From assembly GCF_040802235.1 (NCBI RefSeq), contig NC_133158.1:27469001-27533000 (forward strand): DNA of 64,000 bases. Reading direction: 5' to 3'. This stretch comes from Manis javanica. Its lineage: Eukaryota > Chordata > Mammalia > Pholidota > Manidae. How positions within the stretch are numbered: position 1 is the first letter of the stretch; each line of letters opens with the position of its first letter. The notes under the pieces are model-generated. The model made no database searches. It was given only the letters and a program-made list of their open reading frames with translations, and was not told the origin of the DNA. The translations under genes were made by a program, and so were the position numbers. Shown here piece after piece: positions 11,219-23,282 of this stretch.

Positions 11219-11231
11219 AAAAAAGCTATTG
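11219..11231 (+). repeat. Right target-site duplication of the composite L1
   Basis: 'aaaaaagctattg', identical to 3376-3388. Its A portion merges with the terminal poly(A), so its left edge is ambiguous by a few bases. Confidence 0.85.
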
Positions 11232-12651
11232 TTATTGTGGCTCCTGTCAAGAAAACACTTCAGTCATTGGCTTTTCTGGGGCTTCAGCTATGCTCTAGAA
11301 TGGAAATAATTCTGAACCTTATAGTGTAAAGAAAGACTCAGGATACTGCTGAAATTTTAATAGCAAAAGAGCTTTGCAGATGTATTTAGATAGTGATTCT
11401 ATTATTTGTAGGTCTTAAAGTGAATTGACCAGGGGAAGAATTTCTGTGCCTGTATTTAAATCTGTGGTTTGGAGTAGGATATTGAGGACAGAAACTTTAA
11501 GGAAGAGAAGTACAAGAAAATTTATAGCTTTAGGGCTATTTCCTTGAAACTCAGCAAGCTCTGAACAAAAGGCTTGAAGCAATAAAAAGTGCCTTTGCAT
11601 TCATTTTGGTATCTCCTGCAGTGGGAATCACTTTGAATTTCATTTAAAAATTAGTTTATCTGGCCTGTTTTATTATATTTAATTGGCAGCATAAGGGAGA
11701 TGAAGAGTGCCAACATACTAATTTAGCAAGTACAGAGAGACCAGCCCTCCAAAGCAATACCAAAGAGTGGATTCCATATTCCAGGAATGAGTGATAAATA
11801 TTTTTAGTATCTATCACACTGTCAAAGTTCCCTTAACAAATATGGATTACTTTTGTCATGATGGAATGAGTCTGAAAGACAATTCTTAAAGATATCACAA
11901 TTCATAAGTTACAATAAAATTCTAATGTATCTTCCTACAAATCCTCCATTAACTCAGTAGACCTTTCTTACAGTCTTTAAACATTTAATAAGACACTGGT
12001 TGTTGTAACAGCTTTGAAGACAAGTCATTTGTATTCACGCAAGTCAATATGCACCTGGCACATTTTCTGTTGAAGAGTATACAAATTGGAATGCAAGATA
12101 TCATCTCCTAACCTACTCAGCAAAATAAAGTTTTAAACCTTAATGAAAGTTGTAGACAGATTCAATCTTTATAGTTCTTGTCAGAACAAGGCTTTTAAAG
12201 AATATATTTACTACACGTGTCAAATAGAAATAATGGTCTTGCCTCCCTCTTAATGTTTTTACAACATTAAATTAAATAGAATAAGTCTATCAGTTGGGAT
12301 TGCCTTCACTAGCAAACAATAGAAAACAGATAGGTTGTGGTTTAAACACATAAGGACTTGCTTTTCTCATATAACAGAAACCTAGCAGGCTGACTGGTAT
12401 AGTTATTCAATGGTGCCACCAGGGAATCCAGCTCTTCTATCTATCTACTTTGCCATTTAAAAGACTGTGGCTTTTGACTTCACATACTGTCTGTGTTTCA
12501 GACAGAAAGAATGTCAAACAGTGAAGGACAAAAGCAGTGATACCAGCTGAGTATCCTGTTCAAAAGCTTTGCTAGATGCCCCACCAGTTGCTTTCCATTA
12601 ACTTCTTAGAGCAAGAAGCATGCCACTTAGCCATCTCTTGCTACAGGTTAG
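11232..12651. other. Non-coding flank with a degenerate repeat
   Basis: No gene recognised. About 12270-12650 has the feel of an old interspersed repeat ('agcaaacaatagaaaaca ...', then 'atgccacttagccatct'), but I cannot name the family. The rest is unique AT-rich sequence. Confidence 0.4.
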
Positions 12652-12894
12652 CTTTCCAGCCTCTATGATAGACGAATAAAAGGCTTTTGTAAATGGCTTT
12701 CAGATGTCGAATCTGCCCAGAGCCTGGTACCCTATTTCAGTAACGTTTCAGAAGCTGATTATGATGAGCACACTGACAGCAACGATGATGATGTTTATAA
12801 CTCTACTGTGTAATTGACACGAGCATGGTCTCAGTTCAGACCCCATATCAAGTAAAATGTAATCATGGTTTTAGTAAGAATGCTTAATAAACAA

Positions 12895-13128
12895 TAATAG
12901 TATAATAATGTATATTGAATGCTTACTATGCAACAGTGATTAACCAAACAAATACAACAATCTTATGCTGTAGGTAAGGTAATTGCAATATCTCCACTTT
13001 ATGGATCAGTGGACTGAGGCTTAGAGATGATATGGCAGTGGTAGAGCTGGGATTTTTGCCTCCAAGTGGCCTGGATCTTGAGTCCCTGCTCCTACCCATC
13101 ACAGTAAACTGTGTATACAAGACTATCT
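12895..13128 (+). repeat. MIR element
   Basis: In order: 'tgaatgcttactatgcaac', 'atctccactttatggatca', 'gactgaggcttagagatga' and 'gtagagctgggatttttgcc'. These follow the MIR consensus across most of its length. Confidence 0.75.
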
Positions 13129-13719
13129 CCTGTGACTTCACCATTCATAAAACTATGGTGTGTGGGGGAAGAAGAAATTTCCTCTACTCCTTGAGGTTCT
13201 AAGAATCAAATTCATGTGAGACAGATTAACAGGAGAAAGAAGACAGTTCACTTACATATACATGGGGAAGCCATAGACATGGATTCCCAAGACAGACAGG
13301 GAGAATGAAGTGGGTATGTCATCCTGAACCAAGGAGAAGGGGGAAGTGGCCTGAGACTTCAAAGGAAAAGGGAAGTAATTCACAGGATTATGAAGAGAGT
13401 ATATGTTTGATAAATGTTTGTCCACAGAGAAAAAATAAGGGGGCACAGAGAGAAATTTTAGCAGACATAGCCACATCCCTCCCTGTCTACCACACCTAGT
13501 TCAATTATAATATAGCTGCTCTGGTGGTAGCTCTCCTGGAGTAGTTCTTCCATCTAAATTGTTTTTATGCAATTGTGGGGGCAGGGAGAGAGATCAAAGT
13601 ATCTTCCTGGGGCTCTTGGGCATTGATGGTTTTCAGTGCAATATAACCTGCATGGCACAATGACACATCATGGGGTACCCTCCCTTGGTCCCTACAGTTG
13701 CTTAATATGAGAAATATGT
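13129..13719. other. Non-coding, possible old LTR fragment
   Basis: No gene. 13150-13510 reads like the flank or body of an old LTR ('aaatttcctctactccttga ... acaggagaaagaagacag'), but I cannot place it. The short open frames on both strands are treated as chance. Confidence 0.3.
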
Positions 13720-13885
13720 TGCTCAAAACTTATTTTATCAATAGGGAGACTGAGGCCTTGAGGCCCTAGTAGCCAAGGTCATTGAGCTTTTTCAGTTAAA
13801 AATAGTTGCACCAGGAAAGTGAAGTGAGGGTGTCTACATACAGTTCACTGTTCTTTTCTCCATAGTATGCCACATTCTTAGTTAA
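13720..13885 (+). repeat. MIR-like remnant
   Basis: 'tcaatagggagactgaggcc' followed by 'tagtagccaaggtcat' and a 'ccaggaaagtgaagtgagg' segment corresponds to the 'gaaactgaggctcagag ... gtcacacagctagtaag' core of MIR, much diverged. Confidence 0.45.
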
Positions 13886-15494
13886 TTCCCAGATCAGCTG
13901 TGAGTAGTCACATCCATTAGCAGAATGGTTGGTTGATCACTGTTTCAAGTATACTTACAATCTAAAAGAATATTTTTAGCAAGATACTGTTATGAGATTA
14001 TTTTAGCAAGCACTAATTAGAAAAATTGGATTGGTAGTTTAAAGACTTACCTAGATTCAAGGTGAAAAATGTTTGCCAAAGAGCCTTTCGTAAGTGATAC
14101 TGTGTATTTTACATTGTGTCATATTAAAGATACATAAAATCAGTCTGCCTCACACTTAGTGGTGCTAAGTTATCATAGAAGTTAAAGTGATGTTAACTGA
14201 TTTTTCTATTCTAAAGCTGCATTTTTCCCTTTTTAGTAAATAAGTACCCTGGAAGGGGGTGAGAGATTTCTTTGGTCCTGGTCTAAAAGCTAATAGATTT
14301 TCTATCTTTTTGTCTACAATTATTTACTGGAATTTCTTGTGAAGAATCACTTTTTCTTGTCAACTTGGGATGAAATAGTTTCCCCTTAAGAAAAAAAAAA
14401 GAAACAGACTGAATGCTTATTTCCCTTTGAAAGAGATTTTCAAAGTAAAAAATTGATACATAATCATCTCTGATGGGATTGAATAATTTTAGTGTGTGAT
14501 TTTTTTCAATTTTGTTATGACGTCCTACTCCCTTGCTTCTTTTTTCCTGAGAGTATTACTGTGTACTCATGAGATTTTATTTATTCAATGTGTTACAATC
14601 AATTAAGCTTCTAGGAAATACAAGAATGAGTGAACGCACTAAAAGACACACACAATTAGAAAATTGCAGATGTGGATTGTTCTTCAGAATAACTGTCTTT
14701 GTCCAGAAAGTCAATACAATGGGAGAAAGAAAAAAGATATGTCACATAGAATAATAAAGATAAGGGACATAAATAAATTAAATGCATGAGTTTGAGAGTT
14801 GCAATTCAAATGGGTAAAATTTAAATTTGGGCTTTATATACTATATATTAGAAAAAATTGTTACTATTTGCTTTTGTGATGTGATATGGTATTTTGGTTT
14901 GTAGGAGAATGTCTTTAAGAGAGACATCTTTAAGAACTTGGGGGTGAAGGATCAATGATATCTGCAGTTTATATAGAATTAATTCTGGAAAAGAAAAGGT
15001 TGTAAATACATACATAGTCATACTACCTGGACAAAGCCAATAGGACTAAGTGTACGTTGATGTGGAGTATATAGCAATCATTATATTATTAATTCAACTT
15101 ATCTGCATGAAAAAATTTATAAAAAGTTTTAGGGAAAATAAATGACTATGGCTCTTTTGGAATATAAAGTACTTTCTTAATCCTGAAGTCTAAAACCATG
15201 TTTTCCAAAATATGTTTTCCCTAAAAGGACTGATTCAACAGAGAGATAGATCTAGGCCCCCTTTCTTCCCTTTATGTAGGACAATTAGATTTCAATCTGT
15301 CTTATATTTTTGGAGTCTGCTGACAATTTAATTTGAGTAAAGGTTTGTGATAACCTTGAGAAAGAATTGTAATGCTCTAGCAAGGAAATCTTAAAATTAG
15401 TCATAAGTTCCTTGACGAAATTTGTCTCAAAGCAGTCAGAGTCTTGCAAAATTTGGCAATCTCATAAAACCAATGTTTTGTATCACTGATGGAG
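13886..15494. other. Non-coding AT-rich DNA
   Basis: I see no coding region, RNA gene or nameable repeat here. Confidence 0.5.
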
Positions 15495-15497
15495 TCT

Positions 15498-15716
15498 ACA
15501 ACAGGGCTTGGCAAAGGGCCAGATGGCAAATACTTTAAGCTTTCTGGGCTATACCATTTCCTATTATAACTTCCCAACTCTACATTTTTAGTAAGTGGAA
15601 GAGCCACAGAAATATGTAAATGAATGGGTGTGGTTGTATTCTAATAAAACATCATTTACAGAAACAGTGGAAAGCTCTGTTTTAACGTGAAGAAATGGTG
15701 TGCAGACCCCTGCCAA
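15498..15716 (+). mobile_element. hAT-like DNA transposon remnant (non-autonomous)
   Basis: The left end 'cagggcttggcaaag' and right end 'tgcagacccctg' are imperfect inverted copies of each other. The interior ('tactttaagctttctgggct', 'aatgaatgggtgtggttg') matches the common mammalian non-autonomous element with ends like CAGGG-T-GGCAAA. An 8-bp target duplication is not obvious. Subfamily not assigned. Confidence 0.6.
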
Positions 15717-15759
15717 TTACATCCATCACATTTGTGCAATTACAGAAATATAAAGACAG

Positions 15760-16325
15760 GTCTTTGATGTGATACAATGACCCCTCTCTTCCCAGGACCT
15801 ATGCATTATAAAATAAAAAACAGACCTCAGTGTAGTTAAAGCATTAAAAACAGATTTTAATCAGCAACTATTGCAATAGGGGAAACAAGACTCAGTGTAG
15901 AACTTGGTTAAATTCTGAATACAGCGTAGATAAGTGGGGATTTATAAACAAGAAGCAGGTGGGAATCAGTGGATGGAAAATGACTAAGTGGCAACACTAA
16001 GGGTAGGGAAGTGTTCTGGCTGACCCAGTCTAAGAGGATTCTTGCTGAAGGCAAGTCAGGGCAATCAGACATCGCCTAGAGGAAGGTGGATAATTAGGAA
16101 TTAGAGCAGATACCAAGGTGGGAGATTCCAGCTACACTGACAGCAGGATTCTTGCTAAAACTGGGCTCTTGAGGGCATGCCCATGGATGGATTCTAGTCA
16201 GGCTCAGAAGAGCCTACCTAGAGTTGGTCAAATATAAAGTCTTTGTCAACATACCAGTTTCTTTCTGTGGAAATTTCTCTCCCCTTTTCTCAATTATTTC
16301 TTATTTCTAATTTCTCCCCTCAAGC
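15760..16325. repeat. LTR-like element, unclassified
   Basis: The run from 'acagattttaatcagcaac' through 'gaggattcttgctgaaggc' to the pyrimidine-rich end near 16320 reads like an old ERVL/MaLR LTR I have seen but cannot name. 'aggattcttgct' occurs twice (about 16036 and 16146), an internal duplication. No flanking duplication found. Confidence 0.35.
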
Positions 16326-18353
16326 ATCATATTCCTAGGAAAGATCCCTTGGTTAGGTCAATTCCTGAACTGCATTATTTATTTCTTATTTATTCATAGC
16401 AATTACAAATTTACAGGATTAGTTGATTAATTCTTAAGATTATTGATTAAAGGTTGTCTTCTGGGATGTAAGTCATTGAGGACAGGAACAATTTCTGTTT
16501 TATTGTGTTGTTGTTAGTTAATTGCTTCTGTTTTTGCTTTTTTTCTCTCTATTTTATCTCAAATCTAGTAAGATACTTAGCATTTAATAGTCATTAAAAT
16601 ATTTGTTAAATGCATTAATCAGTTACAGTTCAGACTTAGTTGCTGTTATAATGTCATTGTAAAGAATAAAACCGTATCAAAAGATATGGTTAATGAACAT
16701 ATTAATTTATAAGCTGGGGTAAGTTATTTTTCTTTTCTAATCCATTGTCTTTTAAATGCCAGTTAAACTAGAGCACAATAAATAAATATAGAGCATAATG
16801 GTTAATATAAAGCATCTTAAAGATTTAGCTTGGTGTCTTTGGGAATGTTCTAATTTTTCACCATGTTTGAAAATAATTTTAAAGCTTTAGTAGTGAAGCG
16901 GACAGATGAATCTCAGTGACTGATATATGAGTTAAGTGATTTGAGTTCCGTTTTCTGAAAACTTTGGCTTATTGTATTATTTATGACAAGAGTCTAAATT
17001 CAATAATGTGGTCTACCAGGCCCCCATAGTAATATCTGGGCCCCATATCTATTCCAAATATTAACCATTTATTGTGTTATTCTACACACAAATCTGCTTT
17101 TATGAAATAGATTTATTTGGTTTTTTAATCTCATCTTCATTTTTTTCTGAATCTGTGACTTCCTATACTCTGAAACTTTATTTCAATTACCTTACATTCT
17201 CTTTTTGTTTTTTGACTATTACAAAATTTTATTTAACAAAAAAGTTTAATATGAAAATGTATACATTATTTTCATTTTGTAGTAAAAATACGTGCTTTGA
17301 AGATGGGACATGTGGAAGCAGTTGATCCCTCTGGCGTACACAGCCATTGTTTATACTTGTTGCAAAGCTTCCAGCATGGTGATACTTATTTCCTGATATT
17401 ACCACCATTCTGATATTGTTCTGTTGCCCACTAGTTGCCGTCTCCACACATTGGTCTATCCCAAGATTCGTAAAGGGATAAAATCAGTCAGTATTCCTTG
17501 GACATGTCTACCACCATTTAATTTCAGTGATAATTTCATAAATTTTTTAAATTTGAGAGGATGAGCTTTGCTCGTGGTGTCTACTCTGTGAGCTCACAGG
17601 TGCTTCCAATTGAATACGTGGCCTCCCTTCATAAAACCCTACATTTTCTAAGTTACTTCAACTGCTCTGTCTTCATGTAACTATATTCCAACCAAAGCAT
17701 ATATTAAGTTTACAAAATTATTTTATTTTTGCCAAGGTTTCTCATGCAATACATTCTATATGGTGCCCACCTAATAAAAATATTTTCAATATAGAGATGC
17801 TTTGGGAGAAAGATCTAGATAAAGATAATTTTTAATACTTCCCATCTATAATATATATGGTAAATGTGCCTTACCAACATAGACCACCCTACAGTTAATC
17901 CATAATTTAGTCAGAATGAGTCTTTTTCATTCAACTTAGCTTACATAAATATCTATCTGCTGATGTTTATGTTTTAATTAAATTTAAGATTTCATGTTGG
18001 AATATTGGAGAGCATAGAATACCTCTAAAGCTACAGTTTATCTGCTTAGGATTTGGTGTTTATGATAAAAGGACAGTTAGATATTTCCTTAAAATAAAGT
18101 TTGTATTTGTTTAGAAACAAGAAACGTCAAAGGAAAAGGTCAGCCTTGTTAAACATAGTTCAGTCCAAATATGCTAAATTTCATTTTCTACCACATTCAT
18201 TCTTTAATGACCAGAAAAATGAAAATGTATTTCTTGTTGTATCTTAAATGGAGCATGAAGAAAGAAAGGGAGACACAACTCAGAGTAGTTTATTTGCATA
18301 TTCATCCACTGAGAGGAAGTGATCCATCTCTGACTTAAGCTACTTAACTGATT

Positions 18354-18386
18354 GGGGATGGGGGATGGGGGGTGGGGGAAAGGGGA
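18354..18386 (+). other. G-quadruplex-forming motif
   Basis: Five runs of four or more Gs separated by 1-3 bases within 33 bp. Each gap is short, so the block fits the standard intramolecular G-quadruplex pattern with a spare run. Confidence 0.7.
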
Positions 18387-21300
18387 GCAGATGTCTTTGT
18401 TGAGTTATTCTAAAATGATTTAAACTTTATTGAATTCTTATTTCAGAAGGCCACTTAACATTTGTTGTCAGATTCTATGTCTGAGGAGAAATTGCAGCAA
18501 TGATTTGAGGTGATTTTCTTAATTTAAACCAAAGCACTAGCTAGTGAGAATACTATCATCATAAGGTAACTGACAACTGTGTGATACTTGTTTTTGAAGA
18601 GAAATTTTAATAGTGTGTATGTGTCCATTACCATATGTGTGTATGCTATTCTGTGGCTTTGTATTTTTAGTCTCTTAAAATGGATGCCACTGCAAATTGC
18701 TTTAGGGAATGGTAAACAGAGGCTTGAATTTAGGATTTGAAATGTCTAACTTGAGGACACAGTGATAACAGTGGCCTAGTAAGAGTTCAGTACATGGGGA
18801 TGGGGTAAAGGAAGATAAATCTGGACAGTTTGGATTGAGCTTCATCATGAAAAGTATAGAATGCAAAAATCATGAACTTCAGTGTATAGGAAATTGTGAA
18901 TTATTAAAGGTGGTTGTCCGAGACAGTGACATCATGGAGTGTTTCTTTTAGCAGAGTTAATCTGAGGATATCACAGAGAATAAGTTACAGTGGGCATACA
19001 CTGGGGCTGGCGGATAGCAGCTAAGTTGTTGGTGCGATACAGAAACAGTAGGAAGAGGGATAATTGAACTAAGCATCCATCATTTGGAAGAAAGACCTGA
19101 AGTCTTGGCTAGTAAGTGTTAAGAATAAAGAAGATCACGTATAGTTAGGGCAACACTGGTTTTTCCACAGCCATGGTAACAAGTAAACTGCCAAGCAAAC
19201 AAATGAAACTCATCAATCAAAGCTATGTGACACAGCAGAGAGCACACTTCCAAAGCCAGCCCACTTTTGCCTCCAGGCTTCCACATCCGTGAACACCTCA
19301 CTGTTCCCCCAAACTCCGTATAAGACCACTAGTTGGCTCTGCTAAATGAAGGTCCTAACCACTATAGTTCACCCTTATTTAAGTAAGCAGTAAATTTGTA
19401 GTTTTGTTTTGTAGTTTCAGATTTTGGGGTGATGCTCTTTCTTAGCAAGGGTTTCCCCATTTTTCCAATGCCTTCTCTTAATCCTCCTATATCCTGTGAA
19501 TTTCTATCCTCACCTACATTTCTCAAAATAGTGTTGTGTAGTTGATACCTTTGTTTTCTTAGATTCTGTTTCCTTCTGTACTATATGCAACGTTGTTGCC
19601 TTATTCCATCTGAAAATTTAATTCCTGGTGCTTGACATTCAAAATCTTCTGAATCAATTTGGATCTACTTTTCACCAACTTTGAATCTTACTACATCCTT
19701 TCCTCCAGCTAGATTAAGCTGTTCTTCTCAGTTTTAAGATACCACATGGACTAACCCTTTTATGTTTTCTACCAGCAGTTTTTCCCTCTAGAATGCCCTC
19801 TACCGAGGCTCCACACAGTCAAATCAAGTCTGCCTCACTTGCCTCCCACCTTTTTCTTGAGGCTGCCTCTGACTCCTCATCTGGTTAAGGTAAAAAACCT
19901 TTACCTCCCAAGAAGTCCAACGCTTGGATTGAATCACTGATTCCCTGAACTTGTAATTCAATGGATGAATGCAATTTGCAAAAAAACAGACACCCCCTCT
20001 TACACACACATAAAACTACAAGGACCACATAGCATTACTAATATTTTTTTAAAGATCATTTCTAATGAAACAGCTAATATCCCCATGACTTTATATAATA
20101 TATTTCATCAACAAAATTATTATGAAAATCATAAACTAAGTTTTGCAATAGAAAAATGTTTACTACATTGTTATTTTTATCATTCTGTTAAAGACCAAGG
20201 AGGACATCATAGACTAGCTCTGGTCTTTTTTACCATGAATGCCTGTTGTTTTTGCTGGAGGCTCAGGTGGCCTAAGGTAGTTTATAAAGTGGCTTCTGAG
20301 GTGGGGGGTAGAGAGGAAACAAAAAATAAACTTGGATGGGAAAGAAAAACAACCAGGAAGTGATAAGAGCTGTTTGGTTCTTTCTCAGCCTGATTAAGGG
20401 GAAGGACTTGGTACCTCTGAACAATAAGGATGGATCCTCTCCTTCAACCTTTGGTAGGAGAGAGAAAAAAGGAAAAGGCTGTTGCTTGTCCCCTCTTGAG
20501 CTGTCTGGAAACCACAGATCTGTAATACTCATATACACAGACACACACATATTCATGATACATTAATATAACAATTATTTAATTATATTAGTAAGTTAAG
20601 TTGTTACTATATTATATAATAATATATGTACTTATATGTTATATCTTCTGGGGGCTTCAAGTTTGTACCTGCTTCTGAAGTCCATAATCCATCTCATAGC
20701 CTTAGATTTCACTGAGTTCAGGCAACTTCCTTAGGACATCCTTTTCTAGCACCTTCTCTTTCCCATCTGGGGATTTTGATAGCCTCCAATCCTGATCTTT
20801 GAAGTTGAGAGACAAAGATAGAATGCTGGTTTTTGAACTCTCTCTTTCTCCTCACATGGGGTAAAAATGACATCAAAATGTCAAGGAATAAAATCAATAA
20901 AAGGAAGAAGGTAAATACATTTGGAGGTATTTTATAAACATCATCCCTATTGTTTTGTTTTAGTTTTTTGAATTGCTCATGATCATATCTACTCAGAAGG
21001 GTTTACTTCCTCACCTTCACTGTATTTCTCTAGAAAGCATGAGCACTGATCTGTGCTGTTTATACCTCCCGGCACCGTCATGGTGCGCTGCAGGAACCAG
21101 ACTCAGCTGCTGCGGGTGAGGCCAGGATGCTAATAATGACCTTGAGGGAATTATAGTTGACTTTTGGGTCAAAAATCTGAAATACAATGTTCGTGCAACT
21201 ATGCCTGAGAAAACACTGTTTTCTCATCTTTACAATGGGTATAACAACCGCTCACAAAGTTTTATGTCAAATAAATTAAATAAATATATGAAAGTCCTTC

Positions 21301-21920
21301 TAAGCTACAATTTGACATTCAAAGTGATATATCTATAATAAAGCAAAGCAAATACTAAAGAAACACACTAATGAAACACAAATTATTTTTATTTGGGCAA
21401 TAATATAGTGTTTTTCAGTAAACATAACAATCATTTAAATGAAAAATGAAGGTTTTTATTTTGTATCCATTCCATGATGTGGTTTCCATTTGCATTTGGC
21501 AGTTTGGGCAACTGTCAAGAAGTGAAAATGGTACATTTTATGTGGCCCTAGTCTAAACCAAAATTCAGTTACTGGAAGAAAATTAGTATTGAGATGAGAA
21601 GAAAATATCAGTGCTTCCTTTCATACATGTCCACTGAAGCTTTTTTTTTTTTCAAATTCTGTAAGCTATTTTTCAGATATCATTAAAATTTGAACTGCTA
21701 CAGAGTATAGAACTTAAAATAAATGTTGTTGGAAAACTCAAAATTGTACAGGTCTGGCTTAGTTGGACCAAAAATGGATTTTAAAAAACATTGGTTGAAA
21801 AATTCACTCCCCATGCCAGTGCTGTGTTAGCATGTTTTAACAGCTTACTGTTTGCTCTGATATATGACATATTGATCTTTCACACTAAAGATATTATTGT
21901 TGCTGTGATTATGGGTGTTA

Positions 21921-21969
21921 TTACTACTACTACTACTACTACTAGTAGTAGTAGTACTACTATTATTAT
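21921..21969. repeat. (ACT)n/(AGT)n inverted microsatellite
   Basis: (TAC)n runs into its own reverse complement (TAG)n around 'ctag' at 21942-21945. A perfect 26-bp palindrome spans 21931-21956, followed by a short ACT stretch and (ATT)n. Confidence 0.9.
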
Positions 21970-22017
21970 TTTGATATATGCCTTACCCCAGAAATTGGGA
22001 TGAGTAGATGTTTTAAG

Positions 22018-23282
22018 GTTGTTCTGAGAAACAGAACCAATAGCATATGTGGGTACAGTTCATGTGTGTGTTCACACTACTAAGCAGTAAACTCAGTCCT
22101 AACACTACCTGGAAATAGTGTCAGTTGCCACAGTGAAGGGCATAGTCCCACAGGATTGTCCTCACCACACACATTTTCAGACACTAATTGCAAGTCTAGG
22201 ATGTTACGTGAGCTTCTGATTGTCCAGCTTTATATCAGCTGTTCCAATGACCCCCCTCTTTCATTGAGTTAATTTGTTAGAGCAGCTCACAGAATTCAGA
22301 GAAATATTTTACTTACTAGATTATTGGTTTATTATAAAAGACTATAACTCAGAAATAGCCATTAGGAAGAGATGCATAAGGAAAGCAATGTGGGAAAGGG
22401 TGCAGAGCTTCCATCCCCTCTGAGCACAGTACTGTACCCCAATTTTCATAAGTTCACCAAACCCAGAAGCTCTCTAAACTTTGTTCTTTTGAATTTTTAT
22501 TGGGTTTTCCTTACATAGGCATGATTGGTTAAATCATTTGCTTTGGCAATCGATTCAGCCTCCAGCCCCCTCACATCTCAGGAGCTTAGGGGAGGGGCTC
22601 CAAAAGTTCCAAATCCCCAGTTACGTGATTGGTTCTCCTGGCAACTAGCCCCCATCCTTAGGTGCTTTTCAAAAGTTATTAACATAAATTCAGGTGTGTT
22701 TGGAAGGGATTTGTTAGGAATATTAAGATACAGCTCCAAAGGTGGTAAGAGCTTCTGTGCCAGAAACTGGGATGAAGACAAAACATATATATTTCTTATA
22801 AATCACAAGATCACAGTGTATAATCTATATGTGAAGAGATTTATAATAGGCAATTAGCTCCTGTGATTGTGGAGGCTGTCAAGGCCAAAATCTGCAAGGT
22901 GGGCCAATAGGCTGGAGACTGAAGAGAGCTAATGTTTCAGTTTCAGTCTGAAAATAGGCCAGAGTCCCAGGAGGATTGATGTTCCATTTTGAGTCCAAAG
23001 ACAGTCTGCCATAGAGCCAGGCAGAGCCATGTGGCAGATGAAGCTGAAGGCAGTGTTCTGGAGAATTCCATCTCAGGTCTTCTTGTTCTGTTCAGACTTT
23101 CATTTGCTTAGATGAGGCCTGCTTACTTTATGGAGGACGATCTATTTTCCTCCAAGTCCACAGACTTAAATGTTAACCTCCTCTAAAAACATGTTCACAG
23201 AAACACACAGAATGATGTCTGAAAAAATATCTGGGCACCCCAAGGCTCAGCCAAGTTGAGACATAAAATGAACCATCACAGT
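22018..23282 (+). repeat. Old LTR-like element split by a younger LTR
   Basis: The left piece (22018-22070) holds 'ttctgagaaacagaaccaat' and the right piece (22851-23282) runs from 'gattgtggaggctgtcaagg' to 'acataaaatgaaccatcaca'. Together they read as the common mammalian repeat that starts with 'agagaaacagaaccaatag' and ends in 'aaattaaccatcac'. The interruption is the LTR at 22071-22850. I do not assign the family name. Confidence 0.55.
22071..22850 (+). mobile_element. ERVL/MaLR-type solo LTR-like element, copy a
   Basis: It aligns by eye with 61085-61930 along its length. Shared landmarks are 'tttacttactaga', 'agttcaccaa', 'agaagctc', 'tgattaattaaatcatt' or its variant, a gggctccaaaagttcc-like segment, and 'atatatatttctta' near the end. 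No internal retroviral genes flank it, so a solo LTR is the simplest reading. The family name is not assigned. Confidence 0.55.

Larger units (their letters stand above)
16326..22017. other. Long non-coding stretch
   Basis: No gene recognised. It contains a G-run cluster at 18354-18386 and a trinucleotide palindrome at 21931-21956, listed separately. Open frames near 19965-20566 overlap on both strands, have no recognisable domain and look accidental. Confidence 0.5.

Noticed and set aside
19965..20566. Overlapping frames of 76-132 codons on both strands
   Set aside because: No domain, no codon pattern, mutual overlap and low-complexity stretches. Consistent with chance.
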